Source: Denitrobaculum tricleocarpae
GTDB taxonomy: Bacteria; Pseudomonadota; Alphaproteobacteria; Kiloniellales; Kiloniellaceae
Reading direction: 5' to 3'
Length of the DNA: 64,000 bases
Assembly (NCBI RefSeq): GCF_007004665.1
Contig: NZ_ML660060.1
Location: 62,001 to 126,000 of the forward strand
A model generated the notes under the pieces. The model was given only the letters and a program-made list of their open reading frames with translations. It did no database searches and was not told the DNA's origin. The position numbers and the translations under genes are program-made. Shown piece after piece: positions 1 to 8,595 of this stretch. Position 1 is the first letter of the stretch, and every line of letters begins with the position of its first letter.

Positions 1-452
1 ACCGGATCGTCAGCGACACGCGCAAGGTGGTCTATTACTACCGGCCCTCGCCGGACCGGACCCGTATCGTCTTCGGCGGGCGGGTGTCGCACAACGAGAC
101 GGATCCCCTGACCAGCGGGCCGAAGCTGCATGCCGCCATGACCGGGCTCTTCCCGGAACTGGCGGAGACCCGGATCAGCCATTCCTGGGTCGGCTTCGTC
201 GCCTATACCTTCGATGAATTGGCGCACATCGGTCAAAAGGACGGCTTGCACTACGCCATGGGCTACTGCGGTTCCGGGGTTTCCATGGCCAGCTATCTGG
301 GTATGCGCACGGGACAAAAGATTCTCGGGCTCCGGGAGGGCCGGACCGGCTTTGACGATCTGACTTTTCAAACCCGGCCCTTTTACAGCGGCAATCCCTG
401 GTTCCTGGGCGCTTCGGTCATGTACTACCGCTGGCGTGATGCCCGAAGTTGA
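1..452 (+). CDS. FAD-dependent oxidoreductase, C-terminal part (partial)
   Basis: Open at the left window edge; the frame runs from base 3 without a start, so only about the last 149 residues are seen. They resemble the substrate-domain end of DAO-fold amine oxidoreductases (relatives of gamma-glutamylputrescine oxidase): a GGRVSHNET stretch, a SHSWVGFVAYTFDELAHIG stretch, and a late GYCGSGVSMASYLG segment of the kind that closes the FAD site. The GxGxxG FAD motif would lie outside the window. Its place just before a PotD-A-B-C type importer suggests oxidation of an imported polyamine or amine, which is inference from context. The substrate cannot be read from this fragment. Confidence 0.75.
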   Translation, partial: RIVSDTRKVVYYYRPSPDRTRIVFGGRVSHNETDPLTSGPKLHAAMTGLFPELAETRISHSWVGFVAYTFDELAHIGQKDGLHYAMGYCGSGVSMASYLGMRTGQKILGLREGRTGFDDLTFQTRPFYSGNPWFLGASVMYYRWRDARS

Positions 453-636
453 GGCTTCTCGAGTCCAATTGGTATCTTAAATTGTTGAGAATGGCCCTTC
501 CTGCCAGACCATTATAAAGTCGTAAAATCGTAACCTGAAACAAGAAGCGCGGCTGCGTTGCCTTTCCCCACGTAGGAGGGCGCGAATGGCAGACCGATAA
601 AGACTAAAGACAGGCGACAGATGAGGAGGCACGAAA

Positions 637-1713
637 ATGGGAAAAGAAGAAAGCTTTAGCAGTAGATCAAGGACCGGCATTGCGGCGGCTGCAATGGCTC
701 TGGCAGCCGGTGGTTTTGTCTCGGGGGCCACGGCTCAGGAGAAAGTCACCATCGCATCCTGGGGCGGGTCTTACCAGGACGCCCAGAGTAAGGCGCTCTT
801 CCAGCCCGCGGAAAAGGCGACGGGGATCGCGGTGACCGAAGAAACCTACGGCGGAATGTCGGACGTACGCCTGAAGGTCAAAGCCGGGGCCATGACCTGG
901 GACATCGTGGCCAGCGGATCCGGCAGCGCGGCGCGTGCGGGCGCCGAGGGCCTGCTTGAGCCTCTGGACTACGACGTCATCGACGTCTCGAATTTCTATC
1001 CGACCCTCAAAATGAAATACTGTGTCGGCGGCGATGTCTTCTCGACGGTTTTCGCCTGGAACACCGAGACTTACGGTAAGAACGGGCCGCAGAGCTGGGC
1101 CGACTTCTGGGACGTTGAGAAGTTTCCCGGCAAGCGTGCGTACCGCGGCAAGGTCGCCGGCGCGCTGGAGCCGGCCCTGATGGCCGACGGCGTGCCCATG
1201 GACCAGGTCTACGAGGTGCTCTCGACCGAAGAAGGTATCGAGCGCGCGCTGAACAAGATCCGCGAACTCAAGCCGCACATTGCGGTCTGGTGGAGCTCAG
1301 GCGCGCAGCATGCGCAACTGATGAAGGACGGTGAGGTCGATATGACCACCGGCTGGAACGGACGTTTTGATGTTGCCATCAATGACGGCGCGAAGGCGGC
1401 CTACAGCTTCAATCAGGCTCTGCTGGATTACGATTGCTTCGCAATCCCCAAGGGTGCGCCGAACAAAGATACGGCCATGAAATTCCTGGCCGAGATCAGC
1501 AAGGCCGAGTACCAGGCCAATCTGCCGAAGTACATCACCTATGGGCCGACCAACAAGATGGCCTACGAGATCGGCAAGATCGACAAGGCGGTTGCCGAGA
1601 AACTGCCGTCGCATCCGGACAACGCCAAGCTGCAGCTGCCGGTCGATATCGAGTGGTACGGCAAGTTCGAGCAGAAAGCTTCGGCGATGTATCAGGATCT
1701 GGTGACCGAATAG
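637..1713 (+). CDS. Polyamine-type ABC transporter substrate-binding protein (PotD-like)
   Basis: Periplasmic binding protein of 358 residues, first gene of an importer. An AGGAGG ribosome site at about 623-628 supports this ATG. The N-terminus is a signal peptide with an AAAAMALAAGGF core and probable cleavage near ATAQ/E. The mature protein opens with KVTIASWGGSYQDAQ, typical of PotD/PotF-like extracellular solute-binding proteins, and carries the internal WGGSYQ, VFAWNTETYG and TTGWNGR segments of that family. Spermidine/putrescine-type binding is inferred from family and from the PotA-B-C genes that follow. Related proteins also bind other cationic or zwitterionic solutes, so the ligand is open. 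A 180-base structured gap separates it from the ATPase gene. Confidence 0.88.
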   Translation: MGKEESFSSRSRTGIAAAAMALAAGGFVSGATAQEKVTIASWGGSYQDAQSKALFQPAEKATGIAVTEETYGGMSDVRLKVKAGAMTWDIVASGSGSAARAGAEGLLEPLDYDVIDVSNFYPTLKMKYCVGGDVFSTVFAWNTETYGKNGPQSWADFWDVEKFPGKRAYRGKVAGALEPALMADGVPMDQVYEVLSTEEGIERALNKIRELKPHIAVWWSSGAQHAQLMKDGEVDMTTGWNGRFDVAINDGAKAAYSFNQALLDYDCFAIPKGAPNKDTAMKFLAEISKAEYQANLPKYITYGPTNKMAYEIGKIDKAVAEKLPSHPDNAKLQLPVDIEWYGKFEQKASAMYQDLVTE

Positions 1714-1731
1714 TACGCGGTCATCGGGAAT

Positions 1732-1845
1732 AGGGGTGGCGCTGGGGCGTCGGAGCGCTTGTCGCTGTCCGGCGTTCCGTTCTTGATGTATTTTTTCGGG
1801 AACGATCAGACTCTAGTTTTTGCGGGTTAGAGTTGCGCCACCCCT
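1732..1845 (+). other. Long-range inverted repeat with T-tract between binding-protein and ATPase genes
   Basis: AGGGGTGGCGC at 1732-1742 is exactly complementary to GCGCCACCCCT at 1835-1845, and a run of T follows directly. Between the arms lies a smaller inverted pair (ACTCTA 1810-1815 with TAGAGT 1828-1833). The 180-base gap could fold into a branched structure that partly stops transcription or protects the upstream mRNA, as is common after binding-protein genes. The fold was read by eye; no energy was calculated. Confidence 0.45.
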
Positions 1846-1893
1846 TTTTCGATAGACCGGAGCTGTTCCAGCGATCGGTACGAGAGGTTTGTT

Positions 1894-3033
1894 TTGAACG
1901 AGATGACTCCGGCAGCTTCGTCGGCCGGTTCTCCGGCAAATACGCCGGCAGGTGGCGCGCTGCCGATCACGATCCGCGACGCCACCAAGGCTTACGGCCG
2001 GATCTTCGCGCTCGACAATGTTGACCTGGACGTCCGCAGCGGGGAGTTCCTGACTCTGCTCGGTCCCTCCGGCTCCGGAAAAACCACCCTATTGATGGTG
2101 CTGGCCGGTTTTACCCGCCCGGACTACGGCAGCATCAAATTCGGCGAGCGCGAGATTGTCCGCACGCCGCCCCATAAACGTGACCTGGGTATGGTGTTCC
2201 AAAACTATGCTCTTTTCCCCCACATGACCGTGGCGGCCAATGTCGCGTTTCCGCTCAAGCTGCGAAGTGTCTCTAAGCCCGAAATGGATCAACGGGTCGA
2301 GCAGGCGCTGGAGACGGTGCAGCTTGGCGGTTACGGCGAGCGGCGCATCGATCAGCTTTCGGGCGGCCAACGCCAGCGCGTGGCCCTGGCGCGGGCGATC
2401 GTTTTCGAGCCGCGCATTCTCCTGATGGACGAGCCGCTATCTGCGCTGGATAAGAAGCTGCGCGAGCAGATGCAGATTGAGCTGCGGCGTCTGCATGACA
2501 AGCTGGGTATGACCACGGTCTACGTGACCCACGACCAGCGCGAAGCCCTGACCATGTCCGACCGGATCGCCGTGATCAATCATGGCCGGGTGATGCAGCT
2601 GGGCACGCCCAACGAGATTTACGAACGCCCCGCCAACAGGTTCGTTGCGGACTTTATTGGAGAGTCGACCTTCCTGCCGGTGAGCATTCAGGACGGCGTC
2701 GCAAGCTTCGCCGGCCAGGCTCTGAAAGTGGCTCAGTTGCCGCGCGGCGATCATGAACTGCTTCTGATGCTGCGGCCTGAGCGTCTGCACCTCGTCACCA
2801 ACGGCGAAGAGGTGCTTGATGGCGCCGTGAATGCTTTCCAGGCGCAGGTGCGCGAGATGGTCTATCAGGGCGACAGCTTTCTCATGTATACCGCACTCGA
2901 GGATGGCACGGAGGTCACCGTGCGCGGGATGACCCGGCGCGACATGGTCTCCAGTCTGCCTGCCATCGGCGATGCGGTTCAGCTTGCGTTGCATAGCGAC
3001 GACACGGTGCTGGTCTCGGCCGAGGGGACTTGA
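1894..3033 (+). CDS. ABC transporter ATP-binding protein (PotA-like)
   Basis: Cytoplasmic ATPase of a spermidine/putrescine-class importer, 379 residues. Walker A GPSGSGKT is at about 57-64, the LSGGQ signature at 155-159 and Walker B LLMDEP at 176-181, followed by a switch His in VTHD. The C-terminal third is a TOBE/OB-type regulatory domain as in PotA and MalK. The start taken is TTG at 1894, preceded by GAGAGG at a good distance; ATG at 1903 is an alternative. The permease gene follows after three bases, so the two are co-transcribed. Confidence 0.9.
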   Translation: MNEMTPAASSAGSPANTPAGGALPITIRDATKAYGRIFALDNVDLDVRSGEFLTLLGPSGSGKTTLLMVLAGFTRPDYGSIKFGEREIVRTPPHKRDLGMVFQNYALFPHMTVAANVAFPLKLRSVSKPEMDQRVEQALETVQLGGYGERRIDQLSGGQRQRVALARAIVFEPRILLMDEPLSALDKKLREQMQIELRRLHDKLGMTTVYVTHDQREALTMSDRIAVINHGRVMQLGTPNEIYERPANRFVADFIGESTFLPVSIQDGVASFAGQALKVAQLPRGDHELLLMLRPERLHLVTNGEEVLDGAVNAFQAQVREMVYQGDSFLMYTALEDGTEVTVRGMTRRDMVSSLPAIGDAVQLALHSDDTVLVSAEGT

Positions 3034-3036
3034 GCG

Positions 3037-3960
3037 GTGAGTGACTTTGCGCTTCCGTCTTCCGGGCCGTCTTCTTCTTCGCCTGTGCGCTCCAATCAGC
3101 AGGAACTGAAGCGCGACGCCCGGCGCGAACGTTTCGTCCTTTTCAGTCTTTGCTCGCCGGCCCTTTTGCTGGTGCTGATCATCATGGTGCTGCCGGTCGG
3201 CTGGCTCTTCTGGCTGTCGTTCCTGGGCGAGGACGGCAACTTCACGCTGGAAAACTACCAGCGCATGGTGGAGAGCAAGTCCTATGCCCGGATCTTCCGC
3301 AACACCTTCGAAGTCAGTCTGCTGACCACGGCGATCTGTATTCTGATTGGCTACCCGTTGGCATATTTTCTGTCTCAGTTGCCCAGGCGGACGGCGAACC
3401 TCTGCATGATCACCGTCTTGCTACCCTTCTGGACCTCTCTGCTGGTGCGCACCTACGCCTGGCTGGTGCTGCTGCAGCGCCGGGGGCTGGTCAACGAATG
3501 GGGGATGGACATCGGGCTTTGGGATGAACCGATCAAGCTGGTGCACAACCTCACCGGCACGCTCATCGGCATGGTCCATATCATGCTGCCGTTCCTGATC
3601 CTGCCCGTTTATGGCTCCATGCGGGCGATCGACCGGGACTACCTGAAAGCCGCGGCGAATCTGGGCGCCAGTCCGACCCAGGCCTTCTGGCGGGTGTTCT
3701 TTCCGCTTTCGCTGCCGGGACTCTTTGCCGGGTCGCTGATCGTATTTGTGCTTTGCCTGGGCTTCTTCGTGACGCCCGCGGTGCTGGGTGGCGGCAAGGT
3801 CATCATGGTCTCCATGCGGATCGCCACCAACATCGAGCTTTTCTTCAACTGGGGCGCGGCCAGCGCGCTGGGGGTTGTGCTGCTGTTTCTCACTCTGGCG
3901 ATTCTGGGCCTGGCGTCGCGCGTATTGCGTTTCGATCAGATCCTCGGCAGGGGGCACTGA
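3037..3960 (+). CDS. ABC transporter permease (PotB-like)
   Basis: Inner-membrane permease of 307 residues with a hydrophilic, Ser-rich N-terminus and about six transmembrane segments. The EAA loop region reads YLKAAANLGASPTQAFWRV at about residues 203-222, the contact site for the ATPase. The GTG start lies three bases after the ATPase stop. It pairs with the next gene to form the heterodimeric channel of the PotABCD-type importer. Family assignment is strong; substrate is inferred only. Confidence 0.9.
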   Translation: MSDFALPSSGPSSSSPVRSNQQELKRDARRERFVLFSLCSPALLLVLIIMVLPVGWLFWLSFLGEDGNFTLENYQRMVESKSYARIFRNTFEVSLLTTAICILIGYPLAYFLSQLPRRTANLCMITVLLPFWTSLLVRTYAWLVLLQRRGLVNEWGMDIGLWDEPIKLVHNLTGTLIGMVHIMLPFLILPVYGSMRAIDRDYLKAAANLGASPTQAFWRVFFPLSLPGLFAGSLIVFVLCLGFFVTPAVLGGGKVIMVSMRIATNIELFFNWGAASALGVVLLFLTLAILGLASRVLRFDQILGRGH

Positions 3961-3962
3961 CC

Positions 3963-4784
3963 GTGAGTTGGTTCAGCCGTCCGGCCTCGGAAACCCAGAT
4001 CACCAACGGCCAGCGCCTGTGGCTTTACGCCGTGGCCTGGCTCGTGATGATCTTCTTGCTGGCGCCCACCGTGATCGTGATCCCCATGTCCTTCTCGGAC
4101 TCGCAGTATCTCGAGTTCCCACCCCGGGTCTGGTCTCTGCGCTGGTACGAGCACTACTTCGGTTCGCCGGCCTGGATGCAGGCGACCGCGACGTCACTGA
4201 AGGCCGGGGTTCTCACCATGCTGGTCGCGACGCCGATCGGGGTGATGGCAGCCTACGGCCTGTTCGTCTCAAAGATGCGCGCGGCGAGCCTGATTTTTCT
4301 GATCCTGGTCATGCCGATCATGGTGCCGGTCATCCTGGTGGCCATCGGTGTTTTCTACATCTATGTGCAGATCAATCTGGTCAACTCCTTGCTGGGGCTC
4401 GTACTGGCGCACTCCATTCTCGCCATCCCCCTGGTGGTCGTGGTGGTGAGCTCGGCGCTCAAAAGCTACGACATGAATCAGGAGATGGCCGCCCGCAGCC
4501 TGGGCGCCTCGCGCTTCAAGGCCTTTATGGTGATCACCCTGCCGCAGATCCGCTTTTCAGTGATCACCTCGGCGCTGCTGTCGTTCCTGACCTCCTTCGA
4601 CGAGGTCATCGTCGCCATGTTCGTCTCAGGCGGCGAGAACTCCACTCTCACCCGCAACATGTTCAACGCGCTGCGGGATCAGATCGACCCGACCATTGCG
4701 TCTATCTCGACGATTATGATTATCGTCTCGACCAGCCTGCTGGTGCTGGCGCAGGCTTTCGGGAGATCGGACGACGAGACCTGA
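3963..4784 (+). CDS. ABC transporter permease (PotC-like)
   Basis: Second inner-membrane permease, 273 residues. The reading frame is open further upstream, but the GTG at 3963, two bases after the previous stop, gives the normal family length and an N-terminus (MSWFSRPASETQ) followed directly by the first membrane segment. The EAA motif reads MAARSLGASRFKAFMVITL at about residues 175-194. It completes the PotD-A-B-C order typical of polyamine-class importers. The cupin gene begins about 35 bases further on the same strand and may be co-transcribed. Confidence 0.9.
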   Translation: MSWFSRPASETQITNGQRLWLYAVAWLVMIFLLAPTVIVIPMSFSDSQYLEFPPRVWSLRWYEHYFGSPAWMQATATSLKAGVLTMLVATPIGVMAAYGLFVSKMRAASLIFLILVMPIMVPVILVAIGVFYIYVQINLVNSLLGLVLAHSILAIPLVVVVVSSALKSYDMNQEMAARSLGASRFKAFMVITLPQIRFSVITSALLSFLTSFDEVIVAMFVSGGENSTLTRNMFNALRDQIDPTIASISTIMIIVSTSLLVLAQAFGRSDDET

Positions 4785-4819
4785 TGCGATAGCACCGGGC
4801 GGGAAGATGGTTTGGGGAG

Positions 4820-5407
4820 ATGAAGAGAGTCCTGCAAGCGCTTGCGGATAGCCTCGAAGCGCAGTCTGGTTCCATGACTGCAGCGCTCTGTGATGCTTTG
4901 CGTCGTTCCAAGGGTGACACGCATTTACCGCCCTGCGAGCCGCCCCCGGCCGGCCGGATGCTCGATCAGATCCTGGCGACCGGTAACCCCGATCCCCATC
5001 CCCTGCTTGCAGAGGTCGCGCGCAGCAGAGAGACACTGGCCTGGTACGGAGCCAGGCCTGAACGTATTCCCGAGGCGATTGGAGCGCGCCTCTTTTTCGT
5101 CGAGCTGCTGGGGCCCGACGGCATGGTGTTTTGCGACCGCTGCCGCCTAGGCCTGCTTCTTCAGATGCCGGAGTCGCACTATCCGGAGCATGCGCACGCG
5201 GCAGACGAGCTCTATCTGGTGCTGAGCGGAACCGCGGAATGGCGGTCTGAGGGATCAGAGCCGGCGTTGCGGCCACCTGGATCCTTCATCCATCACCCGG
5301 GAAGGCAGCGGCATGCCATGACCACGCAAGAAGAAGCCCTGCTCGCGGTCTGGGCCTGGACCGGCGATATCGGTTTCGAAAGCTACAGCATCGAAGCCGG
5401 GCCGTAG
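4820..5407 (+). CDS. Cupin protein related to DMSP lyases (DddQ/DddL-like)
   Basis: A 195-residue protein with one C-terminal cupin barrel. Visible metal-site candidates are H120, H124, H126, E130 and Y132 (segment HYPEHAHAADELYLVLSG) and a distal H158/H159/H165 in the second cupin motif, followed by AVWAWTGDIGFESYSI. DMSP lyases of the DddQ type use a metal held by His, Glu, Tyr and a distal His in this arrangement, and their barrels end in a similar WTGD segment; that comparison is from memory. The reaction would split dimethylsulfoniopropionate into dimethyl sulfide and acrylate. The purine-rich stretch abuts the ATG, so the start is uncertain. It follows the importer operon and converges on paaN. 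An uncharacterised cupin with another substrate is possible. Confidence 0.62.
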   Translation: MKRVLQALADSLEAQSGSMTAALCDALRRSKGDTHLPPCEPPPAGRMLDQILATGNPDPHPLLAEVARSRETLAWYGARPERIPEAIGARLFFVELLGPDGMVFCDRCRLGLLLQMPESHYPEHAHAADELYLVLSGTAEWRSEGSEPALRPPGSFIHHPGRQRHAMTTQEEALLAVWAWTGDIGFESYSIEAGP

Positions 5408-5418
5408 CCCTCGCGATG

Positions 5419-7083
5419 TCAGGCCGCCGCGTGGCGCCGGATGGCCGTCACCCGGAAGCGGTTGGCGACGAAGGCTGCGTCAGTCAGACAGGCGTTGCCG
5501 GCAGGGTTGGCGCCGCTGACGTGATAGTCGCTGAAGGCTGCGCTTTGATTGACGAAGATGTTGCCGGTCAGATTGCAGGACAGGCTGACACCGGCGCGTG
5601 AAAAGGCGTCCGCGGCTTTGTCCAGGGTGGCCTCATCTGTGGCATAAACGGCGGCTGTGATGGCGCCCTTGTCCCTGGCGGATTGCGCCGCGCGGGCAAT
5701 GGCGTCCTCCGCCGAGTCCGCTGCTACCACGAAGGCGATGGGACCGAAGCGTTCTTCCAGATGGGCGTCGCTCTGCGCGGCGTCGATTTTGAGAAGCATG
5801 GGGGTCGCGGTGCGCGCGCCGTCAAGTCCTTCAATCGCCTCCGAAGCCCGTATTACCTCGCCGAGGGATCCGGCCTGCTTGACCCGTTCCAGGGTCGCGG
5901 GATTGGCGATGGCGCCGCAGATCCCGGCGGCGCGGGCCGGATCGCCCAGCAGCTTGTCGATGGCAATCTTGATTCCCTCGGCGACCTCGTCGAAGGACTT
6001 GTGGCCGGCGTCCGTCTCGATGCCGTCACGCGGCACATAGATGTTCTGCGGGGCGGTGCACATCTGACCGCTGTAGAGCGAGAGGGAAAAGGCGATGTTG
6101 CCGCACATGCCCTTGAAGTTGTCGGTCGAGGCGACCACGATGGAATTGACACCGGCTTCCTCGGTATAGACCTGAGCCTGCCGGGCGTTCTCACGGACCC
6201 ACTGACCGAAGCTGTTCGAGCCGGTGAAGTCGACGATGGCGACCTCGGGATGCAGAACCAGATCCTTGGTGATCTCCGTGCCCGCCTCATCGGCGGCCAG
6301 CAGCAGAACGTTGGGATCGAACCCGGCTTCGCGCAGAACCTCGCGCCCGATCTCGATGCTGAGGGCGAGCGGCAGAACGGCTGTCGGGTGCGGTTTCACG
6401 ATGACGCTGTTGCCTGTCGCGAGGCTGGCGAAAATGCCCGGATAGCCGTTCCAGGTCGGGAAGGTCGCGCAGCCGATGGTCACCGCGATGCCGCGCGGCA
6501 GGATGCGGAACTCCTTATCCATCACGATGGGATCGTGCTTGCCCTGGGGCTTGGTCCAGGTGGCGGTGGCGGGGTTGCGGGTCATCTCGGCGTAGGCATA
6601 GGCGACGGCCTCGACCGCCCGGTCCTGGGCGTGGGGTCCGCCGGCCTGAAAGGCCATGACGAAGGCCTGGCCGGTGGTGTGCATCACCGCGTTGGCCATC
6701 TCGAAACTGCGCTTGTTGATGCGGTGAATGATCTCCAGGCAAACGCCGGTGCGTTCCTCCACGGAGGCCAGAATCCAGGCTTCGCCAGCCGTCTTCGAGG
6801 CGCCGATCAGTTGATCGATGTCGGCGGCGGGGTAGGTGATTTCCAGGGGCAGGCCGAAGGGGGAGGCTTCCTTGCCGACCAGCTCGCCGTTGGTCGGGTG
6901 GCCGGCCAGCGCGAAGCTGTTTCCAAGGCGCGCCGTGAAGGCGGCTTCGCCATCGTCTTTTGCGGTCTCGCCGTAGATTTTTCCGCTTGGGGCTTCAGGG
7001 TAAGGGCTCCAGTAACCGCGGTCCCGCGCCGCCGCCAAAGCCTTGTCCAGCATCTCGCGATGGGTCTCGAAGAAGCGCGTCAT
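5419..7083 (-). CDS. paaN: Phenylacetic acid degradation protein PaaN (aldehyde dehydrogenase type)
   Basis: A 554-residue aldehyde-dehydrogenase-fold enzyme of the PaaN type. FTGS at 286-289 marks the NAD-binding fold, E308/E309 lie in YTEEAGVNSIVV, and C342 in YSGQMCTAPQ is the probable nucleophile. It would oxidise the ring-cleaved semialdehyde CoA intermediate of phenylacetate breakdown. Unlike E. coli PaaZ it has no fused MaoC hydratase domain after the dehydrogenase, so ring hydrolysis needs a separate protein that is not in the window. GGGAG precedes the ATG. It is divergent from paaG across a 194-base gap that holds a candidate PaaR operator. Confidence 0.9.
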   Translation of the reverse strand: MTRFFETHREMLDKALAAARDRGYWSPYPEAPSGKIYGETAKDDGEAAFTARLGNSFALAGHPTNGELVGKEASPFGLPLEITYPAADIDQLIGASKTAGEAWILASVEERTGVCLEIIHRINKRSFEMANAVMHTTGQAFVMAFQAGGPHAQDRAVEAVAYAYAEMTRNPATATWTKPQGKHDPIVMDKEFRILPRGIAVTIGCATFPTWNGYPGIFASLATGNSVIVKPHPTAVLPLALSIEIGREVLREAGFDPNVLLLAADEAGTEITKDLVLHPEVAIVDFTGSNSFGQWVRENARQAQVYTEEAGVNSIVVASTDNFKGMCGNIAFSLSLYSGQMCTAPQNIYVPRDGIETDAGHKSFDEVAEGIKIAIDKLLGDPARAAGICGAIANPATLERVKQAGSLGEVIRASEAIEGLDGARTATPMLLKIDAAQSDAHLEERFGPIAFVVAADSAEDAIARAAQSARDKGAITAAVYATDEATLDKAADAFSRAGVSLSCNLTGNIFVNQSAAFSDYHVSGANPAGNACLTDAAFVANRFRVTAIRRHAAA

Positions 7084-7170
7084 GATTGGTCTCCCGTCAA
7101 GCGGTTACGCCCGGCAATCACCGCCAGGTGCGATGCGGACAAAGGTTGTTTTTGATTGATTTAAATAATT

Positions 7171-7186
7171 GACCGACCGGATGGTC
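7171..7186. promoter_or_regulatory. Candidate PaaR operator in the paaN-paaG divergent region
   Basis: GACCGACCGGATGGTC is close to the perfect palindrome GACCGACCGGTCGGTC, the type of site used by TetR-family PaaR repressors of phenylacetate operons. It directly follows AATAATT and includes a TTGACC hexamer (7169-7174) that could be a -35 element for paaG. Its place between divergent paaN and paaG, with a TetR gene in the same cluster, supports regulation by phenylacetyl-CoA release. Binding is inferred. Confidence 0.6.
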
Positions 7187-7277
7187 TATGCAAGATGTTT
7201 TTTAACTGCGCAGGTGATCGACCCTGCCGATAGAATCACCGCGGCTTACTGCGGAAAGATAAACAGGGAGTGCGGGT

Positions 7278-8075
7278 ATGAGCGAAGAGAGCATCCAGAT
7301 CGAGCAGGCGGCGGGATATCGTGTTTTCACCCTGAACCGGCCTGAAAAACTCAACTCCTTTAACGCGGACATGAACCGGGCGCTCTTCGTCGCCTTCGAG
7401 GCGGCGGCTGCGGACGATGACTGCCGCGCGGTTTTGCTGACCGGTGCGGGCCGGGCTTTTTGCGCCGGGCAGGATCTGGGCGACCGGGACTTTTCGAAAA
7501 TGGAGGGTCCGCCCGATCTCGGCGAGACCATCGAGACGCTCTACAATCCCCTGGTGCGCTCGATCCGGGCCATGGAAAAGCCGGTGGTCTGCGCGGTGAA
7601 CGGTGTAGCCGCCGGGGCAGGCGCGAACATTGCCCTGGCCTGCGACATCGTGCTGGCGGCGAAGTCGGCGAAGTTCATTCAGGCTTTTTGCAAGATCGGG
7701 CTGGTGCCCGACAGCGGCGGCACCTGGAGCCTGGCCCGCCTGATCGGTGAGGCGCGGGCCAAGGCGTTGGCCATGACCGGCGTCCCGGTCTCCGCAGAAG
7801 ACGCCGCGGACTGGGGGATGATCTGGCAGGCGGTCGAGGATGCGGCGCTGATGAACGAGGCGCGGGCGCTGATGGAAGGTTTCGCAAAGGCGCCGACCGT
7901 CGGTCTGGGCCTGACCAAACGGGCCATCCAGGCGGCGGCGACGAACAGCCTGGACCAGCAGCTCGATCTGGAGCGCGATCTGCAGCGCGAGGCAGGGCAG
8001 ACCCCCGATTATGCCGAGGGCGTGAGCGCGTTCCTGGGTAAACGCGCGCCGAACTTCACGGGCCGCAAGGCATGA
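7278..8075 (+). CDS. paaG: PaaG, 1,2-epoxyphenylacetyl-CoA isomerase (crotonase family)
   Basis: A 265-residue crotonase-fold protein. The CoA/oxyanion segments are visible as GRAFCAGQDLGDRD and NGVAAGAGANIALACDIV, then the PDSGGTWSL loop with an Asp typical of PaaG isomerases. It converts ring-1,2-epoxyphenylacetyl-CoA to oxepin-CoA and can shift double bonds later in the pathway. The ATG follows an AGGGAG ribosome site. The stop overlaps the start of paaI by four bases, so the genes are translationally coupled. Confidence 0.9.
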   Translation: MSEESIQIEQAAGYRVFTLNRPEKLNSFNADMNRALFVAFEAAAADDDCRAVLLTGAGRAFCAGQDLGDRDFSKMEGPPDLGETIETLYNPLVRSIRAMEKPVVCAVNGVAAGAGANIALACDIVLAAKSAKFIQAFCKIGLVPDSGGTWSLARLIGEARAKALAMTGVPVSAEDAADWGMIWQAVEDAALMNEARALMEGFAKAPTVGLGLTKRAIQAAATNSLDQQLDLERDLQREAGQTPDYAEGVSAFLGKRAPNFTGRKA

Positions 8076-8536
8076 GCGAAGCAAAAGCCATGACGCCGGA
8101 CGAACTGGCGAAGGCCTGTGCCGACTCCATGTGGGCCGATGACAGTGCGTCGCAAGCCCTGGGCTTTGAGATCGAAGAGGTGACGGCGGGGCGGGCACGG
8201 CTCTCCATGACCGTGCGTGAAGACATGCTCAACGGACAGCGGATCTGTCATGGGGGCTTTATCTTCACCCTGGCGGACAGCGCCTTCGCTTTTGCCTGCA
8301 ACAGCTACAATCAGTTCGTGGTCGCGCAACACTGCGCGATCAGCTTCATCGCGCCCGCCTATGAGGATGACCGCCTGATTGCGACGGCAAAAGAGGTCAC
8401 GCGCTATGGCCGCTCCGGAATCTACGACATCAGCGTGGCGCGCGAAGACGGCGCGGTGATTGCCGAGTTCCGGGGGCAGTCCCGCTCGGTCAAGGGCACG
8501 CATCTGCCGGAAGACGAGGTCGCTCTCAAAGCGTGA
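8072..8536 (+). CDS. paaI: PaaI, hydroxyphenylacetyl-CoA thioesterase
   Basis: Hot-dog fold acyl-CoA thioesterase of 154 residues, the usual PaaI length. The segment NGQRICHGGFIFTLADSAFA at about 51-70 carries the HGG.IFTLAD motif of the family. It releases CoA from dead-end hydroxyphenylacetyl-CoA products and so guards the CoA pool during phenylacetate degradation. It overlaps paaG by four bases and is followed after about 60 bases by paaK. Confidence 0.92.
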   Translation: MSEAKAMTPDELAKACADSMWADDSASQALGFEIEEVTAGRARLSMTVREDMLNGQRICHGGFIFTLADSAFAFACNSYNQFVVAQHCAISFIAPAYEDDRLIATAKEVTRYGRSGIYDISVAREDGAVIAEFRGQSRSVKGTHLPEDEVALKA

Positions 8537-8595
8537 GAGTCCAAAAAGACAAGAAACAAAAGCGATAAGAACACCAAGACCAGGAGGATCGCACC

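Noticed and set aside
3753-3962. Upstream extension of the PotC-like frame
   Set aside because: It would overlap the PotB-like gene by about 200 bases and add an Arg/Gly-rich tail; GTG 3963 gives the normal length and operon spacing.
5683-7155. 490-codon frame antisense to paaN
   Set aside because: Gly/Val/Asp-rich translation without family motifs, lying opposite a gene with intact aldehyde-dehydrogenase motifs.
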